From Mucilaginibacter cryoferens (GTDB lineage Bacteria > Bacteroidota > Bacteroidia > Sphingobacteriales > Sphingobacteriaceae), in NCBI RefSeq assembly GCF_014205845.1, contig NZ_JACHCR010000007.1:62001-126000 (forward strand): a DNA stretch of 64,000 nt. The letters run 5' to 3'. The notes under the pieces are model-generated. The model saw nothing but the letters and a program-made list of their open reading frames with translations. It was not told the origin of the DNA and made no database searches. A program made the position numbers and the translations under genes. Below are positions 16,401 through 24,473 of this stretch, in pieces (position 1 is the stretch's first letter; each line of letters starts with the position of its first letter).

Positions 16401-18806
16401 CTACTCCGTTTTCAAACTTTTAACCGGGTTCATCAGCGCGGCTTTTACCGTTAATAACGATACCGTAACAAAAGCGATAATAAAAACCACTATAAAAGGT
16501 ATCGCAAATAAAATCCAATTGATGTTGAGCCTGAACGAGTAGGTTTGCAGCCATTTGTTAATGGCGTACCATGCCAGCGGTGCCGATACTACAAAAGCCA
16601 CTACTACCAACACGGCAAAATCTTTATAAAGCAATTGTAAAATATTGCTCACGGTAGCGCCCAGTACCTTCCGGATGCCTATCTCTTTGGTGCGCTGCAC
16701 AATGGTGTACGATACAAGGCCAAATAAACCCAGACAGGCAACAAAAATGGCTATAAATGTAAATATGCCAAACACCTGGCCAAAGCGCTTGTCGGCCTGG
16801 TATTGTTTGTTAAAATGCTGATCCAGAAAAAAATAATCAAACTGATCATTGGGGAAATAGGTTTTCCAGTCTGTTTTTAAAACAGCTAATGTATGCTGAA
16901 TATCGGCGCTGCCAACTTTAATAGATACCTGGTTACGCAAATCGGGAATGCACCTAAAAATCAAGGCATCGTAATCATCCCGTAACGACTGCTGGTGGAA
17001 GTTTTCGACAACGCCAACAATGGTATACGTTTTGTCCCAAAAGTCAATTTGCTTGCCTACGGCCTGCTCGGGCTTATCAAACCCCATTTGGTGAATAGCC
17101 TTTTCGTTAAACACTACCGAAGCCGTATCAGTAGTAAACTGGGGCGAAAACGCACGACCGGCAAGTACCTTCATATTATAAAAGGTCAAATATTCCTGGT
17201 CGCCGCCAATAACGCGGTATTGCTTGCCTTGCGACTGATCGGCACCATGAGGCTTAATGCCGCCCGCGTTCCATGCCACCGGTTCGCCCGGTACGGTGGT
17301 AGATACTGTCATCCCTTTAATAGCCGGGTTGGTAAGGATGTTGTTTTTAAAAGCCTTCATATTACGGTAAAAGGAATCAATTTTAGCTATCGGCGGCTTC
17401 ACCACAATAGTTTGATCAATGTTAATACCCAGGCTCTGATTTTGCATATATTGAATTTGCCTGAATACCGTTAACGATCCTATCAGCAGGAAAATTGACG
17501 CTGCAAACTGGAAAACTACCATCCCCTTTCGCAAAATTATGCCCCGTGGCGATGCCGATAGTTTACCCTTCATCACCTCAACCGGCTTAAAAGATGATAA
17601 CACCATGGCCGGGTAAAAGCCCGAAAAGAACGAACCTACCAGCAATATGCCCACTACCGTAATCCAAAACACCGGGCTTAAAAACAAGCTAAAGCTGATA
17701 TGCAGGCCCGATATATTGGCAAAAACAGGCAGAAAAACAACAATAAGTATTACCGCAAACAACAGCGCAAGCAGGTTAAGCAGCCCCGCCTCCAGCATAA
17801 ACTGTACAATAAGCTGCCGCTTTGCCGACCCTAAAGTTTTACGTACGCCAACCTCTTTAGCCCGTCCTATCCCTTTGGCAGTAGCCAGGTTAATATAGTT
17901 TATCCACGCTATTATGATCACAAATATGGCTATACCCAGCAGCAGGTAAACAGAAGTGCCATCGCCGTTGGGCTGTAGTTCATACATCAGGTTAGAGTAC
18001 AGGTGAATGCTGCTTACCGATTGCAGCGTATAAATACCGCTCTCGCCCGAACCCTTAAATTTATCGTAGGCCCTTTTTACAATGGGGATAAATTTAGCTT
18101 CCAAAGCCTTAGGGTTAACACCTGGCTTAAGCAGCAAATAGGTAGTACAGCCGTCATTTTGCCAGCGGGTATCAATATCGGGCGCATAAATTTTTGCCAG
18201 GGTTGCCCACGACTGCAAAAAATCGAGCTTCATGTGTGTATTTTCGGGCATATCTTCCATTACACCCGTAACCTTCATCCCCTTATCATTATAAGTAGTA
18301 ACCATTTGACCAACCGGGTTTTGGTTGTTAAACAGCTTTTTAGCCACACTTTGAGATATTACTACCGTGTTAGGCTCGGCCAGGGCGGTTTTAGGATCGC
18401 CGCTTAGTAACTTGTACGAGAATATATTGAAGAAAGAATTACCCACAAAGTAATTATTGGCAACGGTCATTTTCTGATCCTTGTAACTCAGCAAAATATC
18501 GCCCGCGGGCGATATTTTTACCATATCTTCAATTTCGGGCAAGTCGTTCTTAAACTCCGTTCCCGGTGCAAAGGCACCACCGGCCCAGCGGGTACTTAAT
18601 TTGCCGTTATTAAAACGGTCCTGATTAATGCGGTAAATGCGGTCCTTCTTCGCCTGAAAATTATCAAAACTCAGTTCAAACGTAACATACTGCAAAATTA
18701 AAAGGCACGCAGCCATACCAATAGCCAGCCCCACAATATTTATAAACGAAAAGGCTTTGTTTTTAGCGAGGTTTCTGAAAGCAACCAGCAAGTAATTTTT
18801 AAGCAT
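16401..18806 (-). CDS. ABC transporter permease, FtsX/MacB type
   Basis: 801 residues, inner membrane. The N-terminal MLKNYLLVAFRNLAKNKAFS and IVGLAIGMAACLLILQYV (first membrane helix) lead into a periplasmic MacB-like core domain (about residues 50-280). Three membrane helices with an FtsX domain follow (about 285-410), including KEVGVRKTLGSAKRQLI. There is then a second helix and core (about 425-660), and a C-terminal FtsX domain with KEIGIRKVLGATVSNIL. This duplicated layout is the large Bacteroidota permease of antimicrobial-peptide or lipoprotein-type exporters. No ATPase gene is adjacent, so the partner is elsewhere. The substrate is unknown. Confidence 0.93.
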   Translation of the reverse strand: MLKNYLLVAFRNLAKNKAFSFINIVGLAIGMAACLLILQYVTFELSFDNFQAKKDRIYRINQDRFNNGKLSTRWAGGAFAPGTEFKNDLPEIEDMVKISPAGDILLSYKDQKMTVANNYFVGNSFFNIFSYKLLSGDPKTALAEPNTVVISQSVAKKLFNNQNPVGQMVTTYNDKGMKVTGVMEDMPENTHMKLDFLQSWATLAKIYAPDIDTRWQNDGCTTYLLLKPGVNPKALEAKFIPIVKRAYDKFKGSGESGIYTLQSVSSIHLYSNLMYELQPNGDGTSVYLLLGIAIFVIIIAWINYINLATAKGIGRAKEVGVRKTLGSAKRQLIVQFMLEAGLLNLLALLFAVILIVVFLPVFANISGLHISFSLFLSPVFWITVVGILLVGSFFSGFYPAMVLSSFKPVEVMKGKLSASPRGIILRKGMVVFQFAASIFLLIGSLTVFRQIQYMQNQSLGINIDQTIVVKPPIAKIDSFYRNMKAFKNNILTNPAIKGMTVSTTVPGEPVAWNAGGIKPHGADQSQGKQYRVIGGDQEYLTFYNMKVLAGRAFSPQFTTDTASVVFNEKAIHQMGFDKPEQAVGKQIDFWDKTYTIVGVVENFHQQSLRDDYDALIFRCIPDLRNQVSIKVGSADIQHTLAVLKTDWKTYFPNDQFDYFFLDQHFNKQYQADKRFGQVFGIFTFIAIFVACLGLFGLVSYTIVQRTKEIGIRKVLGATVSNILQLLYKDFAVLVVVAFVVSAPLAWYAINKWLQTYSFRLNINWILFAIPFIVVFIIAFVTVSLLTVKAALMNPVKSLKTE

Positions 18807-18938
18807 AATCAGCAGTTTTTAGGCTATTGATGTTGCCATTACTATGCCGATATTTTAAAAGCTTAAAAATCAAATACTTATAAAATAATAACAGTACGAA
18901 AACGTTCGGATATGATACAGTATAGTACGCGTGCGAAC
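18807..18938. other. Upstream region of the ABC permease
   Basis: AT-rich leader of the permease gene on the minus strand. No strong consensus promoter was identified. Confidence 0.35.
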
Positions 18939-19027
18939 GGGGCAATGCCTGCGGCCCAGGCTGTACATTCATACTGCACAGGCCTTATCCACGTTGGCCG
19001 GTATCCATTTCCATCCCTATTGCGAAC
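18939..19027. repeat. Dispersed repeat, copy A
   Basis: The segment with caggccttatccacgttgg and ccggtatccatttccatccc recurs at 24305-24391 and, more diverged, at 52528-52626. It is non-coding. It marks the left side of the second accessory island. Confidence 0.8.
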
Positions 19028-19039
19028 CAAGCGTTAAAC

Positions 19040-19155
19040 CTTTTGCTGGCGCACGCGTTTCGCGTGTGCCACCGCTGACAGGTATGCGCCATACTACAAC
19101 AGACTGTAGAATTTCAACGACTAACCAAGTCGAGACACACGCGATACGTATGCGC
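19040..19155. repeat. Hairpin-rich non-coding segment
   Basis: It holds ggcgcacgcgtttcgcgtg with its own near-complement, and a second related stretch cgagacacacgcgatacg. It looks like another REP-type element joined to copy A. The annotation is tentative. Confidence 0.4.
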
Positions 19156-19162
19156 CAGAATT

Positions 19163-19225
19163 GGATTTGCATATTTAATACTTGCATATGAGCAGACAAG
19201 CGAAAAGGTTCGCGGGAGCAGAAAA
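19163..19225. repeat. Left imperfect direct repeat of a 1.2-kb cassette
   Basis: ggatttgcatatttaatac, then ttgcatatgagcagacaagc and a cgcgggagcag-type end, aligns with 20341-20402 over about 60 bp with several mismatches and small gaps. Confidence 0.7.
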
Positions 19226-19367
19226 CACTTTATCTAACATTAATTTCAGACTGTAAATAGTAAATTGTGTTAACAAATGCTGCCATTGTTAACAACTATT
19301 AGTTGTAAATTACTAATAAAATTGGTAATTTTATTCTATAGGCAAACCAACTACATATATATACAAA

Positions 19368-19496
19368 GTGGCAAATTCAAAACAAACATCTGCTAAAGTG
19401 GCATCGATTGCTTCAAAAATTTTAAGTAACCCTAAATCAACTAAGGCAGCGAAAAGCGTCGCTGCTTCTGATTTAGCGCAAACTAGGAAAAAATAG
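19368..19496 (+). CDS. Small Ala/Ser/Lys-rich protein, 42 residues
   Basis: GTG at 19368 to TAG at 19494-19496. The protein starts (M)ANSKQTSAKVASIASKIL and continues with SNPKSTKAAKSVAASDLAQ before a basic RKK end. The even Ala/Ser/Lys spacing and the codon pattern (frame kept through Ala codons) argue for a real gene despite its size and GTG start. From memory, similar short proteins with an ASKxL-x-(D/N)P-S/T-S-K-x-AKS-x-A-x-SAL pattern occur in many bacteria, function unknown. A terminator follows at 19541, and it lies inside the direct-repeat cassette. Confidence 0.65.
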   Translation: MANSKQTSAKVASIASKILSNPKSTKAAKSVAASDLAQTRKK

Positions 19497-19540
19497 TTCA
19501 ATCAAAATAGAGCTATGAATTTTATTAAAATCTTTTGACT

Positions 19541-19566
19541 GCCCCTCGAAAACGAGGGGCTTTATT
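19541..19566 (+). terminator. Rho-independent terminator
   Basis: Arms gcccctcg (19541-19548) and cgaggggc (19553-19560), followed by tttatt, downstream of the 42-residue gene. Confidence 0.85.
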
Positions 19567-19618
19567 ACTTTCCTGTGCATCATAAACGAAATCTTAAATA
19601 AAACCTAAATAACTAATC

Positions 19619-20296
19619 ATGATTGCTAAAAATTTGCCTGTAATGCAATTGGTTAAATTCAGACGATTATCTGAAAGAAGCCGATTAACTTTCACAAATA
19701 ATTTAAAAATACCTAAAAAACCTAAGTCAGAAAGTGGGGGTGGAAATTACTGGGTAAGAAGTGTAAGTGGAATAAGTAATGCCTTCAAGAACAAGGATAA
19801 TAAATTCATTCAAGAAAAGATTGAAGCCGTGACAAGCGTATACGATTCAGCAAAATTGGATGGTACGATAACTATGTACAAAAGAAATCTTGAAATACTC
19901 CACAATTATATTGATTTTGATTTTTCGACTTGGTGCCCGCCAGGAGATTTACAATTTCTTGCAAATCCGCAATTAACATTAATTGTTAATGACCTATCTA
20001 TACAAATTATTCCTAACCATATTTTTTCTTATGAACATAAAGGGGAGCAAAAGATGGGTGGCATTTGGTTTGTTTGTTGGTTAGACGGTTTTAAGCAAGA
20101 TGATTTAGGCATCTTTTCAGAAGCTTTATTTAGATATTTATCCTTTCTATATTCAAGAGAATACAAAATTGACCCTAATTATTGCTCTATTGTAGATATT
20201 TTAACTATGGAACGTTTAAGTTATCAACAAGTTTTAGAGGGTAAAATTGCTCCATTGCTTGAGCATACCATTAATACACTTAATAAATATCTATAG
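19619..20296 (+). CDS. Protein of unknown function, 225 residues
   Basis: ATG at 19619, no signal peptide or membrane helix. The N-terminus is basic (KFRRLSERSRLTF and then KIPKKPKSE), followed by a Gly-rich SGGGNYWVRSVSGISNAFK and a beta-rich middle. The acid/aromatic C-terminal half contains GGIWFVCWLDGFKQDDLGIF, FRYLSFLYSREYKIDPNYCS and a final helix. I do not recognise the family. The gene is AT-rich and sits between imperfect direct repeats with the 42-residue gene, which suggests joint transfer. The length and uniform composition support a functional gene. Confidence 0.75.
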   Translation: MIAKNLPVMQLVKFRRLSERSRLTFTNNLKIPKKPKSESGGGNYWVRSVSGISNAFKNKDNKFIQEKIEAVTSVYDSAKLDGTITMYKRNLEILHNYIDFDFSTWCPPGDLQFLANPQLTLIVNDLSIQIIPNHIFSYEHKGEQKMGGIWFVCWLDGFKQDDLGIFSEALFRYLSFLYSREYKIDPNYCSIVDILTMERLSYQQVLEGKIAPLLEHTINTLNKYL

Positions 20297-20340
20297 ATAG
20301 TCCTTTTTAAAACACAAAATCCAGGATCAATAAATGTCCG

Positions 20341-20402
20341 GGATTTGCATATTCAACACCTTGCAGACGAGTAGACAAGCCAAGATGCGGGGGAGCGAAA
20401 AA
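20341..20402. repeat. Right imperfect direct repeat of the 1.2-kb cassette
   Basis: ggatttgcatattcaacacc, ttgcagacgagtagacaagc and a gggggagcg end match 19163-19225 in the same orientation. Confidence 0.7.
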
Positions 20403-20481
20403 CTTTCGGTAGCTAGCCCAATACTACGGCGCTTCAAATGAATATTATTGAATTTCCTCATATTTTGCACGAGGCTTTCAT

Positions 20482-20517
20482 TATATTTGTATATTTTCAC
20501 GTATTGTGATAATCACA
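20482..20517 (+). promoter_or_regulatory. Candidate promoter element and operator of the DUF262-HEPN pair
   Basis: TATATTTG (20482-20489) fits the -7 consensus TAnnTTTG, although no well-spaced TTG lies upstream. Sixteen bases further, TGTGATAATCACA (20505-20517) is a perfect palindrome with 6-bp arms in the likely transcribed leader, suited to autoregulation. Confidence 0.4.
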
Positions 20518-20551
20518 TATAACCAATTAATACCTTCAAACCTTTATCACT

Positions 20552-21619
20552 ATGAAAGTCGACGAACAGTTGCTCTTAAAGGACATCGAAACAAGTAGAA
20601 ATACGCTTCAAACCGATAAACTCGACATGTCATTTGGTGAAATAATGAGTATGTATGAAAAAGACGAGATCATAATCAACCCCGAATTTCAAAGACTTTA
20701 CCGCTGGACTGGCTATCAGAAAACCAGATTTATCGAGTCTATAATAATAGGTATCCCAATTCCTCCAATTTTCGTTGCTGAAGACAAAAATGGACGATGG
20801 GAACTAGTTGATGGTTTACAACGATTGTCAACAATGCTTTCTTTCTTTGGCATTCTCAAAACGCTGCCCGAAAAAAATGATTGGACTCTTAATGATGGTG
20901 ATTTAATACGATCTCTTGAAAATTATAAATGTTCAGAATTACCCATAAAAATTCAGCTAAACATAAAAAGGGCATCATGTCGGGTAGAAATTATAAAATG
21001 GAATAGTCAGTATGATTTGCGTTTCGAACTATTTAATAGATTAAATACTGGCGGGTCACCCTTGACCAATCAAGAAATTAGAAACTCTCTTTATCGCGCT
21101 CTTTCTTCTGAGTTTAATTCATTTTTGAAAAAATTATCCCAAAATGAGAAGTTCATCAAACTAATTGATGTTAGCCGTGAGCAGATGGATGAGTTATATC
21201 TTGAAGAACTCGTCCTCAGATTTATGTCTTTATATCGTAATGGTAACAATGTAAAAAGCAGCATAGCTCAGCATATGACTGAGTTCATGAGGCAGGCCGT
21301 TGAGAATAAAAAATTTAATTATACAATGTATGAGCAGATATTTGACAAGACTATCGATATACTATCACCGTTAGGTTCCAAAATCTTTCGAGCCAAGAGT
21401 CATGTTTTCTCAACGGCAGTTTATGACACAACTATGATTGGTATTGCTGAAAACATCCACCTATATGGTGGTGCCAAACTTGAAAAAATTAAGTCTAAAA
21501 TCGAAGTGGTGAAGAGTGATGAAAAATATCAAGCAATGACAAGATCAGGTGGAAATAACTCGGTGCAAAGAGTAATAAAAAGATTAGGCTTCTCTAAAGA
21601 GATTTTTGGTAAATTATGA
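20552..21619 (+). CDS. DUF262-domain protein (GmrSD N-terminal / ParB-like fold)
   Basis: 355 residues. The family landmarks are the N-terminal SFGEIMSMYEKDEIIINPEF with QRLYRW, then IIGIPIPPIFVAEDKNGRWE, the signature DGLQRLST at residues 87-94 (usually DGQQRxxT), and FELFNRLNTGGSPLTNQEIR. DUF262 is the NTP-binding/hydrolysing module found in the type IV restriction enzyme GmrSD and in several phage-defence proteins. The GmrSD C-terminal nuclease domain (DUF1524) is absent; instead a HEPN protein is encoded by the next gene, overlapping by 4 bp (ATGA). That coupling suggests the two act as a complex. Confidence 0.9.
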   Translation: MKVDEQLLLKDIETSRNTLQTDKLDMSFGEIMSMYEKDEIIINPEFQRLYRWTGYQKTRFIESIIIGIPIPPIFVAEDKNGRWELVDGLQRLSTMLSFFGILKTLPEKNDWTLNDGDLIRSLENYKCSELPIKIQLNIKRASCRVEIIKWNSQYDLRFELFNRLNTGGSPLTNQEIRNSLYRALSSEFNSFLKKLSQNEKFIKLIDVSREQMDELYLEELVLRFMSLYRNGNNVKSSIAQHMTEFMRQAVENKKFNYTMYEQIFDKTIDILSPLGSKIFRAKSHVFSTAVYDTTMIGIAENIHLYGGAKLEKIKSKIEVVKSDEKYQAMTRSGGNNSVQRVIKRLGFSKEIFGKL

Positions 21620-22251
21620 TGGTTACGAAGGAAATATCAGAAGATATAAATTGGAGAATGTCTGAATTGGCTTCGTTAAAGAGCATTCCTATACGCTATC
21701 AATTATTACCTCATCATCAAAAAATGATTATCAAATACACGATTCCTTCCATTTATTCGCTCTGGGAGGGATTTGTTAAAAACTCTTTTAAATGCTACGT
21801 AAATAAAATAAATGCGCTGAACTTATCAATTCGTGATGTTCATATTAATTTGATAGTTCATGGAATATCATCGATAGACAAACTACGTCTTGAAAATCCT
21901 CGAAACTCTTTTAAATCAAAAAAGGAATTTACCGAATGTTATTTAGATATAATTTCCAAACCATTTAGAATGACAGAGATAATGCCTACGCAATCAAATG
22001 TCAACTTTGAAGTAATTAATCAAATTTTGTCAATTTTTAATCTTGAATTGTTACCAAAAAGTTTTGATAAACCATTAGAAAAGTTGGTTAACTTTAGAAA
22101 TAGTATTGCTCATGGCGAAATTTCACTACCCGTTAAGCTTGAAGATATCGTAACTTTTACTCAACTATTGAATGATTTAATGATTGAAATCTGTTTAAGA
22201 ATTGAAAATGGTGAGAAATTATCCACATTTAAAATACTGGTTTCCAGCTAG
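21616..22251 (+). CDS. HEPN-domain RNase-like protein (MAE_28990/MAE_18760-like)
   Basis: 211 residues, mostly helical. The HEPN catalytic motif R-x4-H is explicit: RNSIAHG, with Arg161, polar Asn162 and His166. The early segment PSIYSLWEGFVKNSFKCYV is typical of the MAE_28990/MAE_18760 group, which is often annotated beside DUF262 genes. Predicted activity is metal-independent RNA cleavage, normally held in check. The start ATG lies inside the DUF262 stop (ATGATGG), so translation is coupled. It is AT-rich like its partner. A defence or toxin role is known for the family class and inferred for this pair. Confidence 0.85.
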   Translation: MMVTKEISEDINWRMSELASLKSIPIRYQLLPHHQKMIIKYTIPSIYSLWEGFVKNSFKCYVNKINALNLSIRDVHINLIVHGISSIDKLRLENPRNSFKSKKEFTECYLDIISKPFRMTEIMPTQSNVNFEVINQILSIFNLELLPKSFDKPLEKLVNFRNSIAHGEISLPVKLEDIVTFTQLLNDLMIEICLRIENGEKLSTFKILVSS

Positions 22252-22563
22252 TAATCTCATTTTAACTTATTCAACCCCTTTAGCGCAAGTGTTGTGTGGC
22301 TGCCTGCGGGTTAGCACACTTGTGACTTTATAACAAAGTATGTTGCAAAGCACAGGTCAGCCACCGCTCAAAAGCCATGATACAAGACCTGCGCCAAAGA
22401 TGGGACTTCATTGCAAAAGACATTGCGAAGCACAGGTCAGCCACCGCTCAAAGGCCCTGGCACAAGACCTGCGCTAAAGCCAGTAAACAATAAGAAGTAA
22501 AAACCTTTAGTCTTATCCAAAAGTCCTTACTCCTTACTCCAAAAATCCCTTACTCCCAAAAAT
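22252..22563. other. Structured non-coding tail of the DUF262-HEPN pair
   Basis: About 310 bp without a gene. It begins with aagtgt/acactt complementary segments, continues with the two 57-bp repeats, and ends in pyrimidine-rich words (agtccttactccttactcc) next to the convergent SDR gene. Confidence 0.55.
22343..22479. repeat. Two 57-bp direct repeats each containing an inverted repeat
   Basis: Copies at 22343-22399 and 22423-22479 (period 80) share gcacaggtcagccaccgctc and caagacctgcg with few differences. In each, CAGGTC pairs with GACCTG, so both can fold into the same stem-loop. Confidence 0.85.
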
Positions 22564-23289
22564 CTACCAGGGCGTTTCGCCGTAATCGCTAACGTATTTA
22601 CCTGTAGGGCCATCCTTATCCAATAGTGCATATTGTACAATTGGTGCCGCACCATCCTCTACAGGTTTAGGGCCCTGGTTGCCGTTAAATTCGGTATTGG
22701 TATAGCCGGGATTTACCATATTTACTTTTACCTGGCCTTTCAGTTCAAAGGCCAGCGCCACAGTATAACCGTTCAAAGCCGTTTTCGACGGACCATAAGC
22801 TGCCGACTTAAAATGGTAATACTCCCAGTTAGGGTTGTTATGATAGGTAAGCGAACCCAGATCTGACGTTACATTCACAATTCTTGGGTTTTCGGCTTTT
22901 TTAAGCAGATCAATGAAGATCCTTACCGTGCGGATAACGCCGAAAAAGTTCACCTCAAAAACCTGTTTCATGATATCGTCGCTAACCGTTGTTGCCGGTT
23001 GCGGGAACGCGCCGGGGATACCCGCGTTGTTGATCAGTACATCTAAATGATTTATTTTTTGGGCAAGCTCATCATGCGCCTGCTGTACAGATTGCTCGCT
23101 TGCCACATCAATCAGCAATAGCTCTACATCGGTAAAGCCTTCTGCTTTTAGCTGTTCTACAGCCTTATCGCCATTGGCTTTATCCCTTGCGCCTAAAAAT
23201 ATATGGCAACCAGCCTGTGCCATTTGGCGGGCGGTTTCGAAGCCGATACCCTTATTGGCACCGGTTATTAATACTGTCTGTTTATTCAT
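22564..23289 (-). CDS. Short-chain dehydrogenase/reductase
   Basis: 241 residues, classical SDR. The nucleotide-binding loop is TGANKGIGFETARQM (residues 8-22), followed by ARD and the structural NNAGIPG near residue 90. The active-site Tyr-x-x-x-Lys is YGPSK (about residues 154-158), preceded by Ser in NVTSD. It uses NAD(P) to interconvert alcohol and carbonyl; the substrate is unknown. A divergent or controlling AraC regulator lies 50 bp upstream on the same strand and may regulate it. Confidence 0.95.
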   Translation of the reverse strand: MNKQTVLITGANKGIGFETARQMAQAGCHIFLGARDKANGDKAVEQLKAEGFTDVELLLIDVASEQSVQQAHDELAQKINHLDVLINNAGIPGAFPQPATTVSDDIMKQVFEVNFFGVIRTVRIFIDLLKKAENPRIVNVTSDLGSLTYHNNPNWEYYHFKSAAYGPSKTALNGYTVALAFELKGQVKVNMVNPGYTNTEFNGNQGPKPVEDGAAPIVQYALLDKDGPTGKYVSDYGETPW

Positions 23290-23340
23290 AAAACAAAGCT
23301 ATAGCAGCACAGTTTTAATTTCACTGCACATTGCAGGGCA

Positions 23341-24243
23341 TTAGCTGTACATTTCCCGGATTTGCAGTCTATAGTTTATGGGCGTTGCTTCGGCAAGGCG
23401 TTTAAAAAAGCGGTTAAAGTAGGCCGCATCTTCAAAACCCAGCTCATCGGCAATTTGCTTTACAGATAGATCTGTATGTAAAAGGCGGCGCTTGGCTTCT
23501 ACAATAAGGCGCTGATGAATGTGGGTAATAGCCGTTTTACCACTTTGTTGCTTAATAACTTCGGTAAGGTAACCGGGAGTTATATTTAACTTTTCGGCAT
23601 AAGCGGCAACATCGTGCCGGGTGCTGTAATACTCGCCAATTAAGGCCTGGAAGCTTTTAAGCAGGCAGTAGTTTGGCGTTATACAGGTTTCACTAAACTG
23701 CTCGTTATACAACCGGCTCAGGTATATAACCAGTACCCGCAGCCACGAGGTAAGCATTTGGTTACGCCAGCTGCCGTCGGCCTTAAATTCATCCAGCATT
23801 TTGCGCATGGTATCTTCCACAAAAACCATATCCTTTTTACTCAGCAGCAACTCATGCGCGGCCGATGGGTTTTGGATTATAGGCAGCAGCTGTAAAACGC
23901 GGTTCTCTTCCAGCTGCAAAAACTCGGCTGTAAAGCTGGCCATCAATCCCTCCATAGGGCCCGCGTGCTCTTTAAGGTGCACCTGTTGCGGTACCGTAAA
24001 GTAAAAGGTGTCGGGTTTAATAGTGTATGGCATAAAATCAATCCAGTGGCGGTTGCTGCCGCTTTTTACCAGCACAAACAGGTAATAATCTTTACGGTGC
24101 GGGATCAAAAAAGCCGGATCGAGCCTCAACTGCCCACAATGGTTATCAACCTCGCGCACCTCAATCATGCTGTTGCCAGCGCTGGTGCTTTGCGTCATGG
24201 TATAAGTGGGGATGGCAGGCTTATCGGCAGTTAAAACGGGCAT
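23341..24243 (-). CDS. AraC-family transcriptional regulator
   Basis: About 300 residues from the ATG at 24243 (MPVLTADKPAIPTY). A longer frame to 24309 relies on a TTG start and reaches into a dispersed repeat, so I prefer the ATG. The N-terminal cupin-type half has HRKDYYLFVLVKSGSNRHWI and FYFTVPQQVH. The C-terminal AraC domain has LNITPGYLTEVIKQQSGKTA and VKQIADELGFEDAAYFNRFF. It is encoded just upstream of, and on the same strand as, the SDR gene, a common regulator-target pairing. Confidence 0.93.
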   Translation of the reverse strand: MPVLTADKPAIPTYTMTQSTSAGNSMIEVREVDNHCGQLRLDPAFLIPHRKDYYLFVLVKSGSNRHWIDFMPYTIKPDTFYFTVPQQVHLKEHAGPMEGLMASFTAEFLQLEENRVLQLLPIIQNPSAAHELLLSKKDMVFVEDTMRKMLDEFKADGSWRNQMLTSWLRVLVIYLSRLYNEQFSETCITPNYCLLKSFQALIGEYYSTRHDVAAYAEKLNITPGYLTEVIKQQSGKTAITHIHQRLIVEAKRRLLHTDLSVKQIADELGFEDAAYFNRFFKRLAEATPINYRLQIREMYS

Positions 24244-24304
24244 ATAGTAAAGTAACAAATAAATTGCTTGTGGTTTTCTCCGGAGAATGTAAACATCTGT
24301 ATAT

Positions 24305-24391
24305 GGCAATGCCTTCGGCCCGGGCTGTACATTTATACAACACAGGCCTTAGCCACGTTGGCCGGTATCCATTTCCATCCCTATTGCAAAA
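24305..24391. repeat. Dispersed repeat, copy B
   Basis: Same element as 18939-19027: ggcaatgcc, then caggccttagccacgttggc and cggtatccatttccatccc. It lies in the 5' region of the AraC gene. Confidence 0.85.
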
Positions 24392-24473
24392 CAAACAATA
24401 CACGTAAAATAAAGCCCGTCAGCTTACCGGCACCACTGTATTTGCCACCGATGTGCGGGAAATCTATTTCAAA

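Noticed and set aside
22343..22479. CRISPR array
   Set aside because: Only two 57-bp repeats with a 23-bp gap, no cas genes; not a CRISPR layout. No other regularly spaced repeats exist in the window.
24244..24309. N-terminal extension of the AraC gene to 24309
   Set aside because: Needs a TTG start and reaches into dispersed repeat copy B; ATG at 24243 is better.
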